Shown: positions 1-5,263 of the stretch, piece by piece
How positions within the stretch are numbered: position 1 is the first letter of the stretch
Layout of the letters: every line of letters begins with the position of its first letter
NCBI GenBank assembly: GCA_027036915.1
Contig: JALWCD010000112.1
Span: forward strand, 1 to 10,069
Direction of reading: 5' to 3'
DNA from: Thermodesulfatator sp.
Lineage (GTDB): Bacteria > Desulfobacterota > Thermodesulfobacteria > Thermodesulfobacteriales > Thermodesulfobacteriaceae
Length of the DNA: 10,069 bases
The notes under the pieces: model-generated
Database searches by the model: none
Seen by the model: only the letters and a program-made list of their open reading frames with translations
What the model was told of the DNA's origin: nothing
Made by a program: the position numbers and the translations under genes

Positions 1-167
1 CTCGTAGCCCTGGTGTCTATTACTCCCTTCGCCTCTCCTAAAAGACTCTTCAAACACTCACTAACCGTCGAACTAAGAAACGTATTCATAACACCCGGGA
101 CATCCATCGGCTTCGGAGTAAATCCACTACCACCTTGATTGTTTCGCTTATCGTTTGTCCGGGCCAT
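1..167 (-). CDS. Hypothetical protein, N-terminal part only (runs off left edge)
   Basis: An open frame begins at an ATG at 167 and runs leftwards out of the window, giving 55 complete codons. The start is well supported: a GGAGG ribosome-binding site lies at 173-177, five bases upstream. The visible protein begins MARTNDKRNNQGGSG, a hydrophilic, Asn/Gly-rich start without a signal peptide. A more regular, probably helical stretch (VMNTFLSSTVSECLKSLLGE) follows. The first 20 bases overlap the end of the upstream membrane-protein gene, so the two are probably translationally coupled and cotranscribed. I do not recognise the family. By position it could belong to the same accessory locus as the membrane protein. 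That it is a real gene rests on the strong ribosome-binding site, the overlap and the unbroken frame. Confidence 0.6.
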   Translation of the reverse strand, partial: MARTNDKRNNQGGSGFTPKPMDVPGVMNTFLSSTVSECLKSLLGEAKGVIDTRAT

Positions 168-711
168 GACTTCCTCCCTCTATCAGTTTCTTATGAACAC
201 CAAAAATCGGACGTTTTAAAAACTCCTGAGGATCTCTATTACTTATCTTGGCTAAAAACTCTGCTAACTTACGTTCATCATCCTTGGATAATCTGCTTGT
301 ATATAAAAAGAAACGAGGACCTCTTGTATAACACCATCCTATCTTCTTTGCTAAAAACAATCCCCACCATTGAGGCATAAAATATAAATCCTGAAAATAG
401 ATTATCTTTTCTCGGAAAAACGGAATATCTATTCTCACTCTCTTCACAATCCTATCTTTATATACCTCTATCTGCTTGGTATTCAGTAAATCTAGTATAA
501 GCCAAATAGCTCCTATGCTACAAATAAGTCCAATATATTTTATGAGATAATAGTCAAACATATTTTTTGAAACCTTATTAATATTAGAGTAACTTGAAAA
601 ATACATCAAAGGGACTATTGAAAATATAAACACAAACAATGCCACCCTTGGAATACTATATCTTAACACCATCACAGGCTTATCTTTATTTAATACCTTC
701 CTTTCCTCCAT
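148..711 (-). CDS. Two-helix membrane protein with soluble C-terminal domain (PH-like?), 187 aa
   Basis: The protein has two hydrophobic segments, about residues 24-42 and 55-75, joined by a short polar loop. A basic soluble C-terminal region of about 110 residues follows, rich in aromatic residues (for example FMPQWWGLFLAKKIGW). Two membrane helices followed by a beta-rich domain resemble bacterial PH-domain/YcxB-like membrane proteins, but this is a resemblance in shape and not a confirmed match. The start is an ATG with AAGGA four bases upstream. The gene is clearly AT-rich compared with the phage genes to the right, which suggests a foreign origin. It overlaps the next gene by 20 bases. 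Directly upstream lies a relic of a paralogue sharing the N-terminal motif DKPVxVLRY. It may be an immunity or accessory membrane protein; the function is unknown. Confidence 0.7.
   Translation of the reverse strand: MEERKVLNKDKPVMVLRYSIPRVALFVFIFSIVPLMYFSSYSNINKVSKNMFDYYLIKYIGLICSIGAIWLILDLLNTKQIEVYKDRIVKRVRIDIPFFREKIIYFQDLYFMPQWWGLFLAKKIGWCYTRGPRFFLYTSRLSKDDERKLAEFLAKISNRDPQEFLKRPIFGVHKKLIEGGSHGPDKR
173..177 (-). promoter_or_regulatory. Ribosome-binding site of the left-edge gene
   Basis: GGAGG lies five bases before the ATG at 167, inside the end of the membrane-protein gene. It is the main support that the left-edge frame is a real gene start. Confidence 0.6.
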
Positions 712-748
712 CTCATCCTTTCCGCTGAAACGCTAACCGTGAAAACCA

Positions 749-856
749 TCAACTCATGAACACCCCAAAGAAAAACACAAAACCTGCGGTCCTCCACCGG
801 TTGTACCGCAAAACCAATACCGGCTTGTCCGGAGAAACGCTCTCTCTCCCCCTCAT
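749..856 (-). pseudogene. Relic of a paralogue of the downstream membrane protein (35 codons)
   Basis: A 35-codon frame starts with ATG at 856 and stops at TGA (749-751). Its translation contains DKPVLVLRY, then R, then FVFFF. The intact 187-aa protein downstream has DKPVMVLRY, R and FVFIF. In both proteins the D is residue 10, and the following R (residue 22) and FVF (26-28) are also in register. About half of the first 30 residues are identical by eye, so the two are paralogous N-termini. The relic stops at the start of the first membrane helix, and the remaining 38 bases before the next gene show no continuation that I could align. The start lacks a clear ribosome-binding site. It begins nine bases after the stop codon of the EF-hand remnant. 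It is most likely a decayed tandem duplicate that lost everything after the first helix. Confidence 0.6.
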
Positions 857-865
857 CTACGGGCT

Positions 866-1273
866 TTATACCACATACACACGCTGAAAGTCAATCTCGG
901 TGAAAATCAGACTCTTTTCTCCAAAAAGCTCCCCCGCGTCCGTCCTCCCGTCCCCATCCCGGTCCTGCCATACCTTCAAATTCCTAAACACCTCGTCAAA
1001 AGCATCTATCTTCCCGTCACGATTGGAATCATATAGCCCAAGCTCCGCAAAACCAGATTGCCTATCACTCCCAAATAACTCACTTATGTCGTCCACCCGA
1101 CCATTGTTATTCTTATCAGGGGGCGGGAGAAATTTTGTGTAAGGGTAAAATTTGATGGATTTTGCAGGGTCCTCTCTCAACTCCTTCAGTCCCTTATTAA
1201 GGCTATTATGCTCAAAGAACGCGAACTTTTCCTCAAAAATCACCCTGAAAACTCCGCCAACGGTTTTTATCAC
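866..1273 (-). pseudogene. 5'-truncated EF-hand protein remnant (RTX/hemolysin-type calcium-binding family)
   Basis: The frame encodes three calcium-binding loops: DKNNNGRVDD (about residues 53-62), DSNRDGKIDAFD (82-93) and DRDGDGRTDAGE (104-115). They are arranged as in large secreted hemolysin-type proteins, where ELFG, then GFAEL, then LKVWQD separate the loops. The third loop fits the EF-hand consensus fully. Members of this family are usually hundreds to thousands of residues long, and here only about 100 residues remain. The first 34 or so codons (about 1170-1273) are antisense to the IS256 transposase fragment and are probably not original coding sequence, so the true remnant is about 866-1170. 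The nominal start is a GTG inside the transposase. The fragment ends RVYVV and stop. By homology the parent was a secreted or surface protein. No toxin domain is visible in what is left. Confidence 0.65.
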
Positions 1274-1558
1274 CGCAACCTATATCTCTCCTTCGGTAAC
1301 CTAGACCTTAAAGTCCCCAGAGTCCGAATAGGACACTCCTTCCGACCCGCCACCCTACCCGAACGCTGGAAACGTATCGACAAAGACTATGAAGAATTGC
1401 TTATCGCTCTGCTGGCCAACGGTTACTCGAAGGCCCAAATCCAAAGAACCTTGAAGAAACTCGGCCTCCCTTATTCCGAAGAATCCCTAGAAGAGGAAGG
1501 AGAAGCCCTTTTTGCAGAACTCTGGTCTCAGTATAAAATCGAAATAACACGGATATGA
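1208..1558 (+). pseudogene. IS256-family (mutator-type) transposase, N-terminal fragment
   Basis: The 116-residue frame matches the region before the catalytic core in IS256-type transposases. It shows an NGFYHRNL motif, then GNLDLKVPRVR, then FRP, and later ELLIALLANGYSKAQIQ. This corresponds roughly to residues 60-170 of IS256 transposase, which is about 390 residues long. The DDE catalytic part is absent. The frame continues open upstream of the ATG, reading QSLIKAIMLKERE, so homology probably begins near 1175 and the ATG is internal to the original gene. At the 3' end the reading stops at 1556-1558, exactly at the left end of a MITE-like element. Removing that element gives ACGGATATAA, which also stops in frame, so the gene was already truncated before the insertion. 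It is inactive and is the only plus-strand gene remnant here. Confidence 0.75.
1549..1556. repeat. Left 8-bp target-site duplication (ACGGATAT)
   Basis: ACGGATAT directly abuts the left inverted end of the MITE-like element and recurs at the right end. One more base (C) also matches on the outer left side, but on the right that base belongs to the inverted end. Confidence 0.65.
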
Positions 1559-1668
1559 GACCCCTGAAAAGTCCACCCTTCCCCTGTGGGGGAAGATTTG
1601 GGAGGTGGAAATTTAAGGGTTTTTCTTCCCCCTATCCCCTCCCGAAGGGAATATTATTCAGAGGTCTC
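1557..1668. mobile_element. 112-bp MITE-like element with 12-bp inverted ends
   Basis: The ends GAGACCCCTGAA (1557-1568) and TTCAGAGGTCTC (1657-1668) are inverted repeats with 11 of 12 matches. The element is bracketed by a perfect 8-bp direct repeat, ACGGATAT. It codes for nothing. The interior is structured: CTTCCCC pairs with GGGGAAG (1578-1584 with 1589-1595) inside an outer TCCACC/GGTGGA pair (1572-1577 with 1604-1609). Short size, inverted ends, target duplication and lack of coding are the marks of a miniature inverted-repeat element moved in trans. An 8-bp duplication fits the IS256 family among others, but the ends were not matched to a known IS, so the parent family is undetermined. 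Confidence 0.65.
1578..1595. repeat. Hairpin inside the MITE-like element
   Basis: CTTCCCC and GGGGAAG form a perfect 7-bp stem with a TGTG loop. It would fold in RNA or single-stranded DNA from either strand. No T-run follows, so it is not a typical intrinsic terminator. Confidence 0.5.
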
Positions 1669-1676
1669 ACGGATAT
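1669..1676. repeat. Right 8-bp target-site duplication (ACGGATAT)
   Basis: This is a perfect copy of the left ACGGATAT directly after the right inverted end. The pair marks a past insertion at this point. Confidence 0.65.
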
Positions 1677-1886
1677 AATGTTTCCCAAAGATTTTAACTA
1701 ATCGGAGGATTTTATGGCGCTGTAGTCTTTCAGAAAAAAAGAGAAAAGGTTTCACGGAAGTTGATCTCAGCTCAGGTGATTTGCAGTGCCGGTTCGGAGG
1801 GGCATGGATGTCTTCGCAGGATAACTTTAGACTGTTTTGCAAAGGGCTACCCGAGGTTTGGAAAGGCTGCGGCCAGAAAGATTGAT
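1677..1886. other. Stretch without a recognisable gene between the MITE and the methyltransferase gene
   Basis: No recognisable gene lies in these 210 bases. One plus-strand frame stays open for about 68 codons (1679-1885) but has no start near its beginning and no family resemblance that I recognise. The opposite strand has a 62-codon frame (1654-1842) that runs into the MITE end, with no supporting features. There is no tRNA fold, CRISPR, convincing promoter or terminator. Gene content changes here from transposon and host debris to phage, so it is a candidate position for a prophage end (att site). No duplicated core can be tested because the other end lies outside the window. Confidence 0.4.
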
Positions 1887-2720
1887 TTAGTTTTTGGCTT
1901 TTAAGCTGCCCCCCCTTGATTTTTCGACAATTTTTCCAGTACTTATATCATAGTTCGCTATCAGAATCTCCCGGCCGACTTTCTGTTTTGCACGAAATCT
2001 GTTTCCGGTGCTCCAGGGGACTTTTGCTTCAAGGATATGGTAGCCCTTGAAGGCCTCGCGCACCCTCGGATGATCCACGTTCGAAAGCAGCCACTTTCCT
2101 CGGATTCCCCGTAGGACTCTCACCAGGCGGTCGAAGTCCTCACGATGAGCTCCGGGATACATCGACTCATAGCCGTAATAAGGCGGATCACAATAGAAAA
2201 AAGTCTCCTCGGTATCATAGCGGCGGATACACTCCTCAAAGTCCAGATTCTCCACCTGGGCGTCCCCAAGCCTTCTGAAGGCCCGATAAAGAACGGCTTT
2301 TAAGGTACGAGGGCGGAAGGCTTTACGATTGGCTCGTATCTGCACGACGTAATTGAAAGAGCTCAATTTTGCTCCGAAATTGTTTTTGAGGAGATAAAAG
2401 AACCTCACGGCCCGCTGGATATCGGTAAGCGTCTCCGGTGGAGTCTTTTTCAGATCCTCGAAAAGTCGGCGACTCTTGAACATGGGTCGGATCTGACGCC
2501 AGAACTCCGGCCAGTGGTGTTTGAGGACGCGATAGAAATTCACGATCTCTCCGTTTATGTCATTCAAGATCTCGACTTCCGAGGGTTCTTTGGCGAAAAA
2601 GAGAGTGGCTCCACCGGCAAAAGGCTCCACATAGACCCGGTGAGATGGGATGAGGCGGAGAAGGGTTTTGACCAGGTGGCGTTTCCCACCTATGAGGGGC
2701 AGAGGTTTGGTAACGCTCAT
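1887..2720 (-). CDS. DNA adenine N6-methyltransferase, Dam/D12 class
   Basis: The enzyme transfers a methyl group from S-adenosylmethionine to the N6 of adenine in a specific DNA sequence. It shows the D12-class order: GGK at residues 11-13 near the N-terminus, SAM-binding motif I VEPFAGGATLFF at 31-42, ILNDIN at 51-56, and the catalytic DPPYYG at 178-183. The target-recognition region lies between ILNDIN and DPPY. The length of 277 residues suits Dam-type enzymes. GATC is the commonest target of this class, but the target cannot be read from the sequence. The ATG start has GGAG six bases upstream (2727-2730). No restriction gene lies beside it. As the last gene of the tail operon it is probably a phage orphan methyltransferase, protecting phage DNA or altering regulation. 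It is intact. Confidence 0.92.
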   Translation of the reverse strand: MSVTKPLPLIGGKRHLVKTLLRLIPSHRVYVEPFAGGATLFFAKEPSEVEILNDINGEIVNFYRVLKHHWPEFWRQIRPMFKSRRLFEDLKKTPPETLTDIQRAVRFFYLLKNNFGAKLSSFNYVVQIRANRKAFRPRTLKAVLYRAFRRLGDAQVENLDFEECIRRYDTEETFFYCDPPYYGYESMYPGAHREDFDRLVRVLRGIRGKWLLSNVDHPRVREAFKGYHILEAKVPWSTGNRFRAKQKVGREILIANYDISTGKIVEKSRGGSLKAKN

Positions 2721-2738
2721 CGGGTTCTCCAGCGAGGC

Positions 2739-2770
2739 ATTCGGGGCGAGGTTAGGCCCCGCCCCCGAAT
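2739..2770 (-). promoter_or_regulatory. Strong hairpin between the small tail gene and the methyltransferase gene
   Basis: Read on the minus strand, ATTCGGGG pairs with CCCCGAAT. After a single bulged G, CGGGG pairs with CCTCG (one G-U pair) around a CCTAA loop. That makes about 13 pairs filling most of the 54-base gap between the two genes. No T-run follows, so it is not a classical terminator. It could be an RNA-processing or stability element, or a partial attenuator lowering methyltransferase expression relative to the tail genes. Confidence 0.5.
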
Positions 2771-2774
2771 GTAC

Positions 2775-3188
2775 TTAGGCGGTTCCACCAGACTGGGTCT
2801 CAAGATTGGCTTTGACCTGATCGTAGGCGGATCGTGCCCAAGACTCAAGGTCTAGTTCTAAAAGTTGCTGGAGCGTCATCTGCGAAAGCTCGGCCTCCAA
2901 TTCCTCTTCCTTCGCCCACACCGCGTCGTAAAGCTGACGCAAGAACTGCGCATCCGGGTCGCCCTGGGCGGCGTCGTGCTCAATCTCCCCCATGTTGAGA
3001 TACCCACCCCGGGCCTTGGCCTCGGCGTAGAAGTAGCGGTCGGTTTCACGGTTTAGTTTTTCGATTAGAAAGTTTTTTACAACTTCTTGTAAATCTATAC
3101 CTTCCGCGATAAGTCTTTGTTTTACATTATCATCCGAAAGATCATAATTTATGTACTCTTTATCGCCCCACTTAAAAGTGATCAACAT
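2775..3188 (-). CDS. Hypothetical phage protein, possible tail-fibre assembly chaperone, 137 aa
   Basis: This acidic protein begins MLITFKWGDKEYINYDLSD. It has a predicted helical C-terminal half (LRQLYDAVWAKEEELEAELSQM) that could form a coiled coil, and no signal peptide or membrane segment. I do not recognise the family. Its place directly after a fibre gene is where P2/Mu-type phages carry a fibre assembly chaperone, and that is the only ground for the suggestion. The ATG has an excellent ribosome-binding site, GAGGAGG at 3196-3202, seven bases upstream. The first 45 or so codons (about 3056-3188) are strikingly AT-rich while the rest is GC-rich like the baseplate genes. This suggests a recombination point inside the gene. 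The 17-base gap to the fibre gene indicates cotranscription. Confidence 0.75.
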   Translation of the reverse strand: MLITFKWGDKEYINYDLSDDNVKQRLIAEGIDLQEVVKNFLIEKLNRETDRYFYAEAKARGGYLNMGEIEHDAAQGDPDAQFLRQLYDAVWAKEEELEAELSQMTLQQLLELDLESWARSAYDQVKANLETQSGGTA

Positions 3189-3205
3189 GGCTGCACCTCC
3201 TCAAT

Positions 3206-4078
3206 TTAAGGATGTAATGATGTACCGCTATAATTTGTAACCACGCCACCAGCACCGCTATCAAGTAGATAACAATTGCTGTCTACAGTAACCAGGTAAG
3301 TACCCAGGATGACGTTTCCTTCGTTAGACCTTGCAACCAAATATCCTGCAGATCCATCAACACTTTGCAGGCTTACTTCATAACAGGAAACTAAGAGATT
3401 AGCAGCAACATGACATCTTAATAAAGAATTGCCGTCCTGTACTTCTATGGTGCAATAGTTCATTCCACACAAGAGAGGCCCACCATAGGTAGTTGTTACA
3501 CAAATAAGGCTTTTTCTATTACTCCAGGGTAACAAAGGATCTATCCGAGAAGGAAGGCTAAAATTGATACCCTCAAAAAATATACACCCTCCGTAAAGAT
3601 CAATTTGTCCTCTAAAGCTGTTAAAATCATTAGAGACCATAGCTGAGGTTGTTATATGAGGACGATTATCCCGATCTCCTTTCAAGTAAATGGCCTTGTT
3701 GACGATTGTTATAAATTCTTCAGCATCCTGTCCTATCCAGAAAGTTTGCCCCGGCGATAACACAATTTCTCCATATCCTCCAACCGGAACACTATCAACA
3801 GCCTTCTTAATCGTCCTAAACGGCGCATCGGCGGTTCCAGGGTTGCTATCATCTCCGTTTACGGCGTCCACGTAATAAGTACGGCTCATCACACTATTCA
3901 TATTGTCCCAGTACTGCTGGCGGAGTTTAGGAAGGGACGGGGCGGTGATGACCGTTCCGTCGGCAAGATTGAAGTTCACATCACCGTTTACCAGCAGAAG
4001 TTCCCGCAGTTTGCTCAGCACTTCCCTGGCATCGGCACTTGAGTTGTTCAGGGCCTGGATCAGTTCATCAAGAGTCAT
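3206..4078 (-). CDS. Tail fibre/tailspike with beta-helix domain, 290 aa
   Basis: Residues 1 to about 60 are a helical attachment-like region ending VITAPSLPKLRQQYWDNM. From about residue 67 the sequence YYVDAVNGDDSNPGT followed by APFRTIKKAVDSV is the entry signature of right-handed parallel beta-helix (pectate-lyase-like) surface and phage proteins. The rest consists of short beta-rich stretches with scattered Cys, as expected for helix rungs. It is probably the host-recognising part of the tail, possibly binding or degrading surface polysaccharide. No catalytic residues can be assigned. It is short for a fibre and lacks an obvious C-terminal trimerisation or chaperone domain. The ATG has GGAGG eight bases upstream (4087-4091), and this overlaps the stop codon of the preceding gene. 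DNA from about 3,900 leftwards is AT-rich, unlike the first 60 codons. Confidence 0.75.
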   Translation of the reverse strand: MTLDELIQALNNSSADAREVLSKLRELLLVNGDVNFNLADGTVITAPSLPKLRQQYWDNMNSVMSRTYYVDAVNGDDSNPGTADAPFRTIKKAVDSVPVGGYGEIVLSPGQTFWIGQDAEEFITIVNKAIYLKGDRDNRPHITTSAMVSNDFNSFRGQIDLYGGCIFFEGINFSLPSRIDPLLPWSNRKSLICVTTTYGGPLLCGMNYCTIEVQDGNSLLRCHVAANLLVSCYEVSLQSVDGSAGYLVARSNEGNVILGTYLVTVDSNCYLLDSGAGGVVTNYSGTSLHP

Positions 4079-4090
4079 GGCTTATCCCTC

Positions 4091-4621
4091 CTAGGAGATA
4101 TTGTTTTTCCAGTTTTCAAGATCGGAAATACGAGTCTCTAGGCCTTCTACCTGGCTCTGGAGGCGAATGATCGCCCGCCAGAGGTTTCCCGCGGTGGCGG
4201 CAAGCTCGTGAAACAGAATGGTCACCCAGTCCTTCGAGAGATCCTTGAAATCGAATGTGCCTACGGCGTTCACCAGACGCACCTGGGCCTTAACCGTAAA
4301 GCGCGAGCCCCTGAGCTTCTGTGAGAGAGGAGTCTCACCCACCGCAAAGAGCGTCCCGTCCTCCAGATAAAGCCCGAAAAGCCGCACCCAGAAGTCGCCA
4401 ACGGATTCGTCGGCTATACAGCGAAACTCAACCGTATTGTCATCCACGATGTAATAGGCAGTGATCGGCAGACGGATCTTTTCGCCGGGAAGGGACTCCC
4501 ATTCAGGAGAAGGGAATTCCGTGGAGTCGGAGAGGCCGAAGTGGGTGAGCTTGATCAGCCAGCCTCCGGCCTGGGCTTCGTTTGCTTTTTTGAGTCCTAT
4601 GTTGGTGATGAGAAGGTCCAC
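4091..4621 (-). CDS. Tail fibre base protein, gpH N-terminal-like, 176 aa
   Basis: The N-terminus (LLITNIGLKKANEAQAGG, then LIKLTHFGLSDS) matches the conserved start of P2 gpH-type tail fibres, the domain that anchors fibres to the baseplate. The middle, to about residue 115, is beta-rich (VEFRCIADESVGDFWVRLFGLYLEDG). The last 50 or so residues form a heptad-like helix (LQSQVEGLETRISDLENW), a probable trimeric coiled coil. Full gpH proteins continue into a long shaft and tip, whereas here the protein ends after the coiled coil and the beta-helix protein is a separate gene. This suggests a two-part fibre with this protein as the adaptor. The start is GTG at 4621 with GGGGG upstream, three bases after the stop of tail protein I. 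Confidence 0.8.
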   Translation of the reverse strand: MDLLITNIGLKKANEAQAGGWLIKLTHFGLSDSTEFPSPEWESLPGEKIRLPITAYYIVDDNTVEFRCIADESVGDFWVRLFGLYLEDGTLFAVGETPLSQKLRGSRFTVKAQVRLVNAVGTFDFKDLSKDWVTILFHELAATAGNLWRAIIRLQSQVEGLETRISDLENWKNNIS

Positions 4622-4624
4622 GGT

Positions 4625-5263
4625 TTACCCCCAGGTAATCTCTATGGTTGTGCCGCCCTGAAGGGCGGGGATGGCTTCGGCAAGAAGTTCTTTTTCGGCT
4701 GTAGCCATGAAGGCAATAGTTGTCTCCTCTGCGGCTCCGGCGACAGCGAAGGCTCCGCCGGAGGCGAAGATGGCCCCTTCAATGGTCTCAAGCCAGCTCC
4801 TTTCGTTTTTGTAGTCCCGGATAAGGCTCTTAAGCTGGGAGAGAGTTTCGGAGGTTAGAAGAGTTCTGGAGCGTTCGAGATCTATAAAAACCCGGAAGCG
4901 GTAGGGTTGACCGGCGTAACGGAACCATTCATCAAGATCGGCGGAAAAACCGAGGGAGGAAAGGGCCTGTTTGACCGCCCATGGCGTCCCTTTGTAGCGG
5001 TGAAACTCAATGGCGCTTTTTACGAGGGCCCTTTTTTCTTCCACGGTTCGGGCCAGGTCGTAGCCCTCGACATGAAACTGCCAGGCCAGAAGATCAAGGA
5101 CAGGCTCGGGAAGTTCGTCTATGCGGGAAAGGATATAGACGGCGTTGATGTTTCGGTCGATTTCGGCAAGCTCGCTGTCACAGGCCCGGGCCGCGGCGGA
5201 AATCTTCGGATCGCCGGCAATTGAGACCGGAAGGAGCGCTTCGAGTCTTTTCTCGTTAGGCAT
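4625..5263 (-). CDS. I: Phage tail protein I (baseplate, P2 gpI family)
   Basis: The family core is clear: LPEPVLDLLAWQFHVEGYD, followed by an EEKRALVKSAIEFHRYKGTP stretch and then VKQALSSLGF. This is the signature of P2 gpI, which with J forms the wedges of the contractile-tail baseplate. The C-terminal 40 or so residues are Ala/Glu-rich. I place the start at the ATG at 5263 (212 residues): GGAGG at 5272-5276 is then eight bases upstream. An in-frame TTG at 5269 would be only two bases from that site. The gene overlaps the end of J by eight bases (5256-5263), consistent with translational coupling. It is intact and of typical length. Confidence 0.88.
   Translation of the reverse strand: MPNEKRLEALLPVSIAGDPKISAAARACDSELAEIDRNINAVYILSRIDELPEPVLDLLAWQFHVEGYDLARTVEEKRALVKSAIEFHRYKGTPWAVKQALSSLGFSADLDEWFRYAGQPYRFRVFIDLERSRTLLTSETLSQLKSLIRDYKNERSWLETIEGAIFASGGAFAVAGAAEETTIAFMATAEKELLAEAIPALQGGTTIEITWG

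Noticed and set aside
1578..1650. Hairpin and T-rich stretch as a transcription terminator
   Set aside because: The T-run on the plus strand does not follow the stem directly, and the structure is explained better as the interior of the MITE-like element.
1783..1806. CCGGTTCGGAGG, resembling a tRNA T-arm
   Set aside because: The loop does not fit TTCRA and there is no acceptor stem, D-arm or anticodon arm at the right spacing.
1654..1842. 62-codon minus-strand frame after the methyltransferase gene
   Set aside because: It ends inside the right end of the MITE-like element, has no recognised motif and no clear ribosome-binding site.
1679..1885. 68-codon plus-strand open frame
   Set aside because: There is no start codon near its beginning and I recognise no family. 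It is kept only as a possible gene tail in the boundary finding.
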